Assembly (NCBI GenBank): GCA_949752745.1
Contig: OX457031.1
Coordinates: 39,343,502-39,407,501 of the forward strand
DNA from: Protula sp. h YS-2021
Taxonomy: Eukaryota; Annelida; Polychaeta; Sabellida; Serpulidae
Length of the DNA stretch: 64,000 nt
Reading direction: 5' to 3'
Shown here: positions 37,745 to 45,329 of the stretch, piece by piece
Layout of the letters: each line of letters starts with the position of its first letter
Position numbering within the stretch: position 1 is the first letter of the stretch
The notes under the pieces: model-generated
Seen by the model: only the letters and a program-made list of their open reading frames with translations
Told to the model about the DNA's origin: nothing
Databases searched by the model: none
Program-made: the position numbers and the translations under genes

Positions 37745-38398
37745 GACCCCCCCCCCCCGAAATTGTGATTTTTGCATATTTATCCGTTTCAGACGATTCT
37801 AAACATTTTTCATTTTTTGGGTCGACCGACCCCCCCCCCCTCGAAATTGTGATTTTTGCATATTTATCCGTTTCAGACGATTCTGAACATTTTTCATTTT
37901 TTGGGTCCACCGACCCCCCCCCCCCCCGAAATTGTGATTTTTGCATATTTATCCGTTTCAGACGATTCTGAACATTTTTCATTTTTTGGGTCGACCGACC
38001 CCCCCCCCCCGAAATTGTAATTTTTGCATATTTATCCGTTTCAGACGATTCTGAACATTTTTCATTTTTTGGGTCGACCGACCCCCCCCCCCCCTCGAAA
38101 TTGTGATTTTTGCATATTTATCCGTTTCAGACGATTCTGAACATTTTTCATTTTTTGGGTCGACCGACCCCCCCCCCCTCGAAATTGTGATTTTTGCATA
38201 TTTATCCGTTTCAGACGATTCTGAACATTTTTCATTTTTTGGGTCGACCGACCCCCCCCCCCCCCCCGAAATTGTGATTTTTGCATATTTATCCGTTTCA
38301 GACGATTCTGAACATTTTTCATTTTTTGGGTCGACCGACCCCCCCCCCCCCCTCGAAATTGTGATTTTTGCATATTTATCCGTTTCAGACGATTCTGA
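37745..38398. repeat. ~83-base poly-C minisatellite, eight copies
   Basis: Each unit is a C-run of 8-17 followed by a constant segment GAAATTGTGATTTTTGCATA, TTTATCCGTTTCAGACGATT, GAACATTTTTCATTTTTTGG, GTCGACCGA. Copies are nearly identical apart from C-run length. Open frames of 100-150 codons across it are repeat artefacts. Confidence 0.95.
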
Positions 38399-38507
38399 AC
38401 TCAGCAGTACAACTGTAAGTGAGACATTCATATACATAAGTAAAATTCTGCTGAGTCAGCAATTTTTGAACAAAGTTACACACCATATTTTGATTACATG
38501 GAAGTAG

Positions 38508-38515
38508 TATAAAAG
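38508..38515 (+). promoter_or_regulatory. TATA box, leftmost gene
   Basis: TATAAAAG, 71 bases before the ATG at 38,579. A TATA here makes the upstream in-frame ATG at 38,528 (13 bases away) unlikely to be in the mRNA. Confidence 0.65.
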
Positions 38516-38578
38516 CATGAGTGAAACATGTCAACTAGTCAACTAGTAATACATTGTGTGACGAGAAAAGACTTCACA

Positions 38579-39049
38579 ATGTCAGCATTACTTCTTGACA
38601 GATGTATGACTATGGACGACGTCTTCAAAGTGAATTATACTAACTATGTGTTTTCAAAGCTTCCTACTTTTGAATGGGATTGGATGCAGCAAGTGAAGAA
38701 TTTACATCTGCATTGGGAAGCTGTCGGAAAGACTATTCCAAGTGATTTCATCGACTCGTTTCTACGTGACTGTGAAGATCTACATATACTATCAACTTAT
38801 GACATTGATTTAACATTTATCATATCAACTTATGACATTGATTCAGCATTTATCAACGCGAATACAATTTGGGCAGTTGAGCTCATGTTAGTTGTAGCTG
38901 CAAGAATCATTTTACTTTATGATGATGATGTTCCATTGACGACGAATGTATCAGACCTTGTTCGGTTCAACCATGGACGAGTTGAAGTGAATTCAAACGT
39001 TTGCAAGTTCTTTGAAAAGGGAGCTGACTCAGCAACCAGTTGGGTATAA
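38579..39049 (+). CDS. Hypothetical Polinton left-end protein
   Basis: A 156-codon protein starting MSALLLD. The start is chosen from the TATA position rather than the longer frame beginning at 38,528. It is Trp- and Asp-rich, probably helical, with a hydrophobic stretch around AVELMLVVAARIILLY. It contains a perfect 30-base internal duplication giving two STYDID repeats. No family recognised. Its promoter lies in the inverted repeat, and it is the first gene at the left end, so an early or regulatory role is possible but is only inference. The TATA box of the next gene sits inside its last codons. Confidence 0.65.
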   Translation: MSALLLDRCMTMDDVFKVNYTNYVFSKLPTFEWDWMQQVKNLHLHWEAVGKTIPSDFIDSFLRDCEDLHILSTYDIDLTFIISTYDIDSAFINANTIWAVELMLVVAARIILLYDDDVPLTTNVSDLVRFNHGRVEVNSNVCKFFEKGADSATSWV

Positions 39050-39052
39050 AAG
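39045..39052 (+). promoter_or_regulatory. TATA box, PC4-like/zinc-ribbon gene
   Basis: GGGTATAAAAGG, 85 bases before the ATG at 39,130. It overlaps the 3' end of the preceding gene. Confidence 0.65.
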
Positions 39053-39129
39053 GGAGTGGACTCAGCAGAGTGAAGTCATTTCTCAGCAGACAGTTGGAGG
39101 GAGTGGATCATCAATACATTGTGGCAGTC

Positions 39130-39786
39130 ATGGAGAACAAGACAAGCAACGTAGCAGCGCAGCGCAGCAGCAGCAGCAGCTTTAAAATTAGTGCTAACTT
39201 AACCATTACTGTGGAGCATGGAGAATATGGGCCATTTCTACGCATCACACGTGGAGAGAGATGGTGTGCTTATTCACCATCTTTGTGGAAGATTGTGTGC
39301 CAGAGCTTGAAAAATTTACGCGACATTGGCTTCAAACTATACTTAACGCAAACGAAGTGGCTTGAAGTCATTTCATACTTGGATATGCGTTATGTGAGTT
39401 TTGTGCGCACGTCACGGTTTGAAGGGAAAGAATACACACATCACATCAACATGAATGATGGTGAATGGGAGACACTGCTTCAGGAGATGGACAACATCAA
39501 CTCAGCCCTATCACCATGTGAGGAATGTCATGACAAGAAAACAATCATCAAGCTGCAAAAGGATGGTCGGATGAAGGTGTCAAAGCTATCCAAGAAAAGA
39601 CTGGCTGAAGTTCAGTTGGAGAACATGAATGTGCAAAATCAACTTGGACTTACCTGCGACTATTGTGGTGCCTGTGGATATGTGGAGGATTATCATTGCC
39701 ACTGCCACAAGTATAATTGCAAGTTGTGTGAACCAAACAACTTCTGCGGCAAGTGTGGAGTACTTAAAGTCAGTGAAGCAAAGTAA
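39130..39786 (+). CDS. PC4-like protein fused to a Cys/His-rich zinc ribbon
   Basis: A 218-codon protein starting MENKTSN, a start consistent with the TATA box upstream. Residues about 20-65 (ITVEHGEYGPFLRITRGERW) and about 75-130 (FKLYLTQTKWLEVISYLDMR, then HHINMNDGEWETLLQEMDNI) form beta-rich halves ending in a helix. The second half resembles PC4 (SUB1), a single-strand/duplex DNA-binding transcription coactivator fold. The C-terminal 45 residues hold a dense Cys/His cluster (CDYCGACGY, HCHCHKYNCKLC, CGKCG), likely to bind two zincs. The same PC4-like arrangement recurs in four minus-strand genes at the other end. The fold assignment is inferred from pattern only. The long inter-domain linker is Lys-rich. 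Confidence 0.7.
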   Translation: MENKTSNVAAQRSSSSSFKISANLTITVEHGEYGPFLRITRGERWCAYSPSLWKIVCQSLKNLRDIGFKLYLTQTKWLEVISYLDMRYVSFVRTSRFEGKEYTHHINMNDGEWETLLQEMDNINSALSPCEECHDKKTIIKLQKDGRMKVSKLSKKRLAEVQLENMNVQNQLGLTCDYCGACGYVEDYHCHCHKYNCKLCEPNNFCGKCGVLKVSEAK

Positions 39787-39813
39787 AAAGCTCACAAGAC
39801 ACACTGAATCAAG

Positions 39814-40310
39814 ATGGATGCATGTTTTAAAAATGCTTATATTGACTTGATGATTGCTAAACTTGCTAGCTGTGGCACTCCAGACTATCAACTTTATCAT
39901 TTGGATGCCTTTTGGGATGTTGTACATCATAGTCTTGATGTGATTGAACTGCATTCAAGATTTCTTGGAGAATGTCATAAAATTGGAATAGAAGAAGATC
40001 CTGACTTTGACTTTGATTCTGCGCTTTATTCTGCTCGCACTGATGTGGAAGTATATTTCACCGTAGTTGACTATTTGAGAGATTGTTGTAAAGAAGAAGA
40101 GGAAACCGAGCAGCTTTATCAGGTAAGTTATAAAAACCTTTTTAAACATGCTTATGACAACATAGTGAATTGATAACAATGTTTTTCTTACTAGCAAATT
40201 TAGTTTTATGTGAGTGGTTTCAACGTAAACAAAGAAAGAATATGATAGAAGAGGCAGCAAATATATTAAAAGATATTTTATTACAGGAAGAAACCGACAT
40301 GTCAGAATAA
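39814..40310 (+). CDS. Acidic hypothetical protein with probable intron
   Basis: Unspliced, the frame gives 119 codons and stops at 40,173. At 40,122/40,123 there is a perfect donor, CAG followed by GTAAGT, and at 40,286 a good acceptor, TTTTATTACAG. Removing the 164-base interval replaces a basic, AT-biased tail with seven mostly acidic codons, ending at 40,308-40,310. The protein starts MDACFKNAYIDL. It is helical and Asp/Glu-rich (EEDPDFDFDSALYSARTDVE) and has no recognised family. Whether the intron is used needs RNA evidence. Confidence 0.6.
40123..40286 (+). other. Candidate spliceosomal intron inside a Polinton gene
   Basis: GTAAGT donor, polypyrimidine-poor but AT-rich body, TTACAG acceptor. 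Its length of 164 is not a multiple of three, so retention changes the C-terminus. Confidence 0.55.
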
Positions 40311-40331
40311 AACAGCAGAAGCAAAGTCAAC

Positions 40332-40753
40332 ATGGAGAATCTTGTACTATTCAGCGGTCATAAGGACGTTCTTTCAAACATGTTTCCAACACGACTTGAA
40401 AAGTATGGACATGGATACAAGTGAAGCTTTGTATCAATATGAGAAAGCAGTGTTTCATCACCGTCAAGATATTGCTTCAGCCATTGCTTCATGTAGAAAT
40501 GGATATGAAGCAAAACGTATTGCTAAAGTGATAAAGCCATGTCCTTACCAGTGAAGAGAAGCAAAATGCAAGATGTTTTACAAGTCAAATGGAATCAGTG
40601 TGTATTGATGTAAAGTTGAAAGAATGTAAAGACAAAACTTTAGTTGAAGCAACGTATGATCATTGGTGGGGAACTGGTGTGAAACAAGTGTCATCTGGAT
40701 ATCCTGGTCAGAATATTATGGGAAAGTTGTTAGAACTGTTGTGTGAGACTTGA
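40332..40753 (+). pseudogene. NADAR (YbiA/DUF1768-like) gene with two frame breaks
   Basis: About 140 codons of one domain spread over three frames. Segment 1 (from the ATG at 40,332 to about 40,420) has FSGHKDVLSNMFPTRL. Segment 2 (to about 40,540) has SEALYQYEKAVFHHRQDIA and YEAKRIAKVIK. Segment 3 (to the TGA at 40,751) has LVEATYDHWWGTGV and PGQNIMGKLLELL. These blocks match the family order: 'S..E..YQ..KA..F', 'EAKR.G..V', 'L.EAT.D..WG.G', 'PGQN..GKLLM'. NADAR proteins are ADP-ribosyl hydrolases, and members have been shown to remove ADP-ribose from guanine in DNA. Two indels separate the segments, so as sequenced no full-length product is made. It lies between the acidic gene and a Cys/His-rich gene in the accessory block. 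Confidence 0.85.
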
Positions 40754-40910
40754 TGTGCAGACGTGTGAACATGGAGAAGTGTGTTAAGTGAACAGCAACT
40801 GGAAAAAACTTGCTGAACTTGACAGACTTGTGCTACATTGCCGGAGCAGCATAACTTGCTAAACCTGACAGACTTGTGCTGCATTGATTCAAGACTCACA
40901 AGTGTGCATA

Positions 40911-41243
40911 ATGGCGGACATGACACTGAGACAATATATTGTGCAAAAAGCTTATTGTGAAGAAATGTTATCCGCTGTAAAAAAGTTTGCCTATTCAGTC
41001 TGTCCTGCTTGTCAACATGAAGAGTGTCAAGAACATACTTGTCATACTGCATGTGTTTATACATATTGGAATGAAGCTAAATATTACATTCATTTAGATA
41101 AAGTGTTAGAGAATGCAAATCAACGTTGTGAGAAATATGGTGTAGATGTTATTACATTGGATGAACTCAGTCATTGGTTAATGTTCATTGAAGACCAATG
41201 GTCTCCAGTGATTCATACCATTGTATCCATACTTGATTTGTAA
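40911..41243 (+). CDS. Cys/His-rich hypothetical Polinton protein
   Basis: A 110-codon frame starting MADMTLRQY (an upstream in-frame ATG at 40,884 is less likely by context). The central motif CPACQHEECQEHTCHTAC has five Cys and two His in 18 residues and probably binds zinc. The flanks are helical (KAYCEEMLSAVKKFAYSV, LDELSHWLMFIEDQW). No family recognised. It sits just before the integrase promoter. Confidence 0.6.
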   Translation: MADMTLRQYIVQKAYCEEMLSAVKKFAYSVCPACQHEECQEHTCHTACVYTYWNEAKYYIHLDKVLENANQRCEKYGVDVITLDELSHWLMFIEDQWSPVIHTIVSILDL

Positions 41244-41300
41244 AAAAAAACTTGTTAGTTAAGTTATAAATGCATGTTAGTTAAGTGATGTTGGTTGAGT

Positions 41301-41308
41301 TATAAAAT
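41301..41308 (+). promoter_or_regulatory. TATA box, integrase
   Basis: TATAAAATAAAAG, about 50 bases before ATG 41,352. It supports that start over an upstream in-frame ATG at 41,295. Confidence 0.6.
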
Positions 41309-41351
41309 AAAAGCTGTTCTGTTGAGAAGGTGGTTTTCATTCGGTGTGACC

Positions 41352-42454
41352 ATGTCGACGTGGAAAGACTACTTGACCAATATTTACTTCAAACCTGGAC
41401 AGCCTGGAGCATTTGCTGGTCCTTACAAACTGTATCACATCTTACGAAAACATAATCAACCAGTCACACAGTCACAAGTGAAGAAATGGCTACAGGATCA
41501 AGATGCTTTTAGTTTACTACAACCTGTCAAATACAGGTTCAAAAGACAACGTGTGATTACACGTGGTATTGATGACATGTGGGATATTGATTTGGCTGAT
41601 ATGGGAAACATAGCTCCCTATAATGATGACATACGCTTTTTACTCATTGTCATTGATGTGTTTTCCAAATATGTCTGGGTACAGCCAATACCTAATAAAT
41701 CACATACCAGCGTATACAAGCTTTCCAAAAGATTTTTCATGACACACGACGAAGACCGCGAACTCTAAGGTCTGATAAAGGAACAGAATTTAAAAATAGA
41801 TGGGTAAAAGCATTTTTGAAGAAAGAAGGAATTCATGCTTATACCACAAAGAATGAAACCAAAGCCAACTTTGCTGAAAGAGTCATTCGTACTCTGAAGG
41901 GAATGATGTATCGGTATTTTCTACATAATCAAACTTACCGTTACTTAGACATTCTTCCAGACTTGGTGTACAATTACAACCATAGACCTCATGGTTCTCT
42001 TCCTAATAAATATGCTCCAGCCGAGATTCGTAAAGACAACGAATCAAAAGTGTGGAAGTATATGTATGTTGACAAACTGAAATTGAAACCGAAGAAGAAG
42101 AAGAAGTACAAATTTAACATTGGCGATCATGTTCGCATTTCTCACATTAAATATGTGTTTCAACGCGATTATCACATCAAATGGACGCAAGAAGTCTTCA
42201 TTGTCACACATCGTTGTAAGAAGCAAGGAATACATTTGTATCGTGTGAAAGACTTTTTAGACGAAGATATTGATGGTCATTTCTATGAAGAAGAACTGCA
42301 GAAAGTGACCAAAGATATTGAATCTATTTATAGAATTGAAAAAGTCTTGAAAACACGTAAAAGACGAGGAGGTGTGAAAGAATTATTTGTCAAGTGGTTA
42401 GGTTGGTCAAACAAGTTTAACAGTTGGGTGAAAGAAACAGACATTCAACAATGA
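41352..42454 (+). pseudogene. Polinton integrase with chromodomain, one frame break
   Basis: Retrovirus-type DDE integrase that inserts the element and makes the 6-bp duplication. The first frame (to 41,768) starts MSTWKDYL and carries the first catalytic Asp region, DMWDIDLADM, followed by FLLIVIDVFSKYVWVQ. The second frame (open from before 41,750 to 42,454) has the second Asp in LRSDKGTEF, the catalytic Glu in NFAERVIRTLKG, an SH3-like basic region and a C-terminal chromodomain (EKVLKTRKRRGGVKELFVKW, then NSWVKETDI). The break lies between about 41,700 and 41,750, between the first and second catalytic acids, so no complete active site is encoded as sequenced. The last codons overlap the ATPase start (ATGA). 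Confidence 0.93.
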
Positions 42455-43110
42455 AGCATCCATTTACATGTTTGGTCTCTGGACCTACAGGCAGTGGCAA
42501 AACGTCTCTGGTGAAGGAAATTCTAGAACAAAAGTTGATTCAACCCTCTCCGAAAAACATTTTATGGCTCTATGCAGCCGATCAGCCTTTGTACAAGGGA
42601 ATGAAAGGCGTGGAATTTTACCAAGGCATTCCAGATGACATTGAAGAGCGTTTTAATCCGAAGAAACCAAACTTACTTATCATTGATGACTTAATGACCA
42701 AATGTCATAGTGATGAGCGTATGACACGTCTCTTTAGTGTTGGCAGCAGTCATCAAAATCTAAGCATTATCTTTATTGTGCATAATTTATTCCATCATGG
42801 GAAAGAGATGCGAAATATTAGTTTGAATACACATTATATCATTCTGTTTAAAAATCCGAGAGACAGTCAACAAATTAGTACATTGGCACGGCAAATGTAT
42901 CCTGGAAGATCTCAATTTCTCATAGAAGCCTATCAAGATGCTACTAGCAAACCTCATGGTTATTTATTCATTGATTTAAAACCAAAGACAAATGATCAAC
43001 TACGTATTCGTACAGGCATTTTACCAAAAGATACACATTATGTATATATTGATAAAGCAGTGTATGAACAAGAACCAACTCATTTGACCATTCGCAGTCA
43101 AGATGTCTAA
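42451..43110 (+). CDS. Genome-packaging ATPase (FtsK/HerA type)
   Basis: A 219-codon P-loop ATPase presumed to pump DNA into the capsid. Walker A is GPTGSGKT at residues 11-18 and Walker B is LLIIDD at 75-80. The size and the MKHPFTCLVSGPTGSGKTSL opening are typical of Polinton packaging ATPases. The start is the ATG that overlaps the integrase stop (ATGA). An in-frame ATG nine codons earlier lies within integrase-coding sequence and is less likely. The final codons overlap the next gene by 8 bases, so the capsid block is compact. Confidence 0.93.
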   Translation: MKHPFTCLVSGPTGSGKTSLVKEILEQKLIQPSPKNILWLYAADQPLYKGMKGVEFYQGIPDDIEERFNPKKPNLLIIDDLMTKCHSDERMTRLFSVGSSHQNLSIIFIVHNLFHHGKEMRNISLNTHYIILFKNPRDSQQISTLARQMYPGRSQFLIEAYQDATSKPHGYLFIDLKPKTNDQLRIRTGILPKDTHYVYIDKAVYEQEPTHLTIRSQDV

Positions 43111-43429
43111 ACGTATTCGAGCGAACCAGCCGTTTCTTCATTTGCTTGCACGCAGTGGGCCTAAACGACGTAAATCCTTGCTACAGCAAGCTACAAAGGA
43201 GGAATTAACAAGCTTGTTTGAAATTTGTTTGAATATATTGCAAGGACATTTACCCTTAAGCTCAAAACGGTTTAAGGAATTTAAACGTGAACGTTATACG
43301 CTACGTACTCTAGCAGATAAGAAGATATCCCTTCGACGAAAAAAGAAGTTGATTAATCAGAAAGGAGGATTCATTGGAGCTATTGCTAGATTGGCATTGC
43401 CCTTGTTAGCCAAACTACTGCTAAAATGA
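43103..43429 (+). CDS. Small basic Polinton protein with C-terminal hydrophobic helix
   Basis: A 108-codon, very basic protein (Lys/Arg clusters FKRERYTLR, LRRKKKLINQ) ending in GGFIGAIARLALPLLAKLLL, a glycine-led amphipathic or membrane-active helix. This combination recurs at this place in many Polintons and adintoviruses. A role as a minor virion or core protein is inferred from that position and chemistry. Overlaps its neighbours at both ends. Confidence 0.75.
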   Translation: MSKRIRANQPFLHLLARSGPKRRKSLLQQATKEELTSLFEICLNILQGHLPLSSKRFKEFKRERYTLRTLADKKISLRRKKKLINQKGGFIGAIARLALPLLAKLLLK

Positions 43430-44002
43430 AACATACGATGAAAATGGTCCTCATTCCTGAATATGAATATAAAATGTTGCTAGAAAAGAAGGGAAAAGAT
43501 GGTGAAATCAAAACGAAAGTGAATAAACTTTTACGTGGGAAACGAACACGTGAAAAGGCTATAGAAATGTCTCAACTTCTTGGTCGTCATTTACGAACAA
43601 GTCAGTCTAGGCAGCAAAAGCCCTCATCATCACCACCTGAAAAGCCAGAAAAGTTATTTTTAAGTCATTTTCAACCTATCTATCATGGAAAAATAACACA
43701 ACTTTTAGCAGAACTGAAGAAATATGGTACGACATGGTCAGACAAGAATGAACTTGTGTTGAAAACGGGTGATATTATAGCAAATTCCAACATGGTTGAT
43801 TTGATGAAAGAAGCATTGGTGGCGACAAGAAGAAAAAGAACGAGCCATACCACCATATGGCTGGCATCCATTTATCCAGGAAATTGTTAATGCGAATATT
43901 CCAAAAACAATGTTTAGTAAAAAGACCACTCGTGACGACATTACAACAGAAATGAAACAACGTCAACAAAGACAGTTTCCTGAAGGATGGGAAAATTTTT
44001 AA
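43426..44002 (+). pseudogene. Conserved Polinton protein (KMVLIPEYEY type), one frame break
   Basis: The first 130-odd codons (opening with KMVLIPEYEYKMLLEKK) form the conserved N-terminal motif, a Pro/Ser/Gln linker and a WSDKNELVLKTGDIIANSNM block that is characteristic of a widely conserved Polinton/adintovirus protein of unknown role. In that frame it stops at 43,890. A different frame stays open from about 43,860 to a stop at 44,000-44,002, has the family-like start HPFIQEIVNANIPK and ends in FPEGWENF. The break is near 43,830-43,860, beside an AAGAAGAAAAAGAA stretch where an indel error is easy. The next gene starts inside its last codons. Confidence 0.75.
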
Positions 44003-44199
44003 CATGGCTGAAAGAGCTATGTTGTTGCCAAGACACAACTATTCCTGTAAAAATAAGATGTACAAGTGCTTGTTGTGAAGGAGAAGTTATAGATCATGTA
44101 GATCATCATCATGATGTGAAAGATCATTTACATACTTGGTTGAATGGCGCGCGCTATCGTGAAGTATATAGACAACGTCAACGCACCTATACCATTTAG
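43987..44199 (+). CDS. Small Cys-rich Polinton protein
   Basis: A 70-codon protein with CCC near residue 12, CTSACC and a His/Asp-rich run (HVDHHHD), then a basic C-terminus (RYREVYRQRQR). A short hydrophobic N-terminus followed by Cys pairs is common for small genes at this place in Polintons. Possibly metal-binding. Function unknown. It overlaps the preceding frame by 16 bases and lies 8 bases before the penton gene. Confidence 0.65.
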   Translation: MGKFLTWLKELCCCQDTTIPVKIRCTSACCEGEVIDHVDHHHDVKDHLHTWLNGARYREVYRQRQRTYTI

Positions 44200-44207
44200 T
44201 TCCCATC

Positions 44208-44966
44208 ATGGAGTCGACAAGCTTTTACATCACTTTGCCTAGCAATGCGAGTATGACCTATTATCCCAACAACAAGGCTTCAAATTATCAAATTCGTATG
44301 CCTCGAACCATTTATCTGAATGGAAAATATGAAGTGGCTTTAGCTGAAATTCAATATCCACATACATGGACAACGATGAGACAGGGCATGGACTATTCTA
44401 TTCAGTATCGACAAGAACTATTCGATGATCCTATTTTTAGCACTCTCGATATTCCTTATGGGTACTATAGAACCATACAAGAACTATGTGAGGCAGTCAA
44501 TGAAGAAGCGACTAATGCTCTGAAACTTACAGAAGCTATTCGAATAAAGTATGATAAAATTAGACGACGTGTGTTTCTATTTCTCGATTATGGCTATGAA
44601 GTGTCTTTTTCCGCTGGATTGGCTGAGATTTTAGGATTTATCCCAGATCAATGGTATACTGAAACATGTACAGCTGACCATAAAGCGGATGTGAAACAGG
44701 GGTTTTATACACTGTATGTGTATTGTAGCATTTGTGAACCACAAGTTGTTGGTGATTATTATGTTCCGTTACTACGCTCTGTTGGCATACAAGGCCATGA
44801 TGGAGATATTATCATGAAAACGCATGGCGAACCGCATTATGTTCCTGTAAACACATCCAAATTTGACATGATAGAAATGAATATTAAGGACGACACAGGC
44901 CATAATGTTCCATTTCAAACTGGAAAGGTGATCTGTAAACTTCATTTTCGACCAAAAGCAATATGA
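44208..44966 (+). CDS. Minor capsid (penton-like) protein
   Basis: A 252-codon protein opening MESTSFYITLPSNASM with the block YEVALAEIQYPHTW. This is the signature of the Polinton minor capsid protein, a single jelly-roll thought to form the pentameric vertices. The length matches the family. The frame is intact, and it ends in CKLHFRPK and overlaps the next gene by 4 bases (ATGA). It precedes the virion basic protein and the major capsid gene, the usual order. Confidence 0.92.
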   Translation: MESTSFYITLPSNASMTYYPNNKASNYQIRMPRTIYLNGKYEVALAEIQYPHTWTTMRQGMDYSIQYRQELFDDPIFSTLDIPYGYYRTIQELCEAVNEEATNALKLTEAIRIKYDKIRRRVFLFLDYGYEVSFSAGLAEILGFIPDQWYTETCTADHKADVKQGFYTLYVYCSICEPQVVGDYYVPLLRSVGIQGHDGDIIMKTHGEPHYVPVNTSKFDMIEMNIKDDTGHNVPFQTGKVICKLHFRPKAI

Positions 44967-45319
44967 AAGCTTATACACACGATCCGTCTGCATATCGCAA
45001 CCATTTTCTTCGTCAAGTGGGCGGGGAATTACCAGGATTCAAAGGAGCGCGAATCCAATATGGCGATGGTATTAGTTCAATACTGGGATCATTGGCTCGC
45101 AAAGCTATTCCACTACTTAAGGCTGGGGCTAAGATCGTTGCGCCACATCTTAAGAAGGCTGCAAAGAATGTCGCGAAAGATGTGACGGGCCGAGTAGCAG
45201 AACGTGTGTTTGGTGAACGTGTGTTTGGAGAACAAAAGCGTGTGCAACCGACGAAACGTGCCAGAAGACGAAAAACAGCCAGACGGATAACATCAAAATA
45301 TCGCAAAGATATTTTTTAA
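44963..45319 (+). CDS. Basic virion-type protein (pVI/pX-like)
   Basis: A 118-codon protein with a GELPGFKGARIQYGDGISS block, then an amphipathic segment (LGSLARKAIPLLKAGAKIVA), a Lys/Arg-rich end and an internal VFGERVFGEQ duplication. The G-x-P-x-F-x-G-x-R...G-x-G opening is shared by small virion proteins in Polintons and resembles adenovirus core/cement proteins cleaved by the viral protease. Role in the virion is inferred from position between the two capsid genes. Frame intact. Confidence 0.75.
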   Translation: MKAYTHDPSAYRNHFLRQVGGELPGFKGARIQYGDGISSILGSLARKAIPLLKAGAKIVAPHLKKAAKNVAKDVTGRVAERVFGERVFGEQKRVQPTKRARRRKTARRITSKYRKDIF

Positions 45320-45329
45320 AGAAAAAAAA

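Larger units (their letters stand above)
37398..38555. repeat. Left terminal inverted repeat
   Basis: The outer about 350 bases match the right end closely (from AGTAGGGTGAAAACG to AAAAAGCCACGACCCC). Then follow eight copies of an ~83-base poly-C unit, against two at the right. The inner 150 bases (CAGCAGTACAACTGTAAGTG to ACTAGTCAACTAGTAATAC) match 52,661-52,807 inverted. The outer part holds the ETS/CRE site arrays, and the inner part ends in a TATA box. Confidence 0.93.

Noticed and set aside
37679..38507. Several 100-150-codon frames on both strands over the poly-C array
   Set aside because: Products of an 83-base tandem repeat; repeated GGGG/PPPP peptides, no start context.
41352..42454. 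Programmed ribosomal frameshifting in the integrase
   Set aside because: I saw no slippery heptamer or clear pseudoknot near the break, so an indel is simpler.
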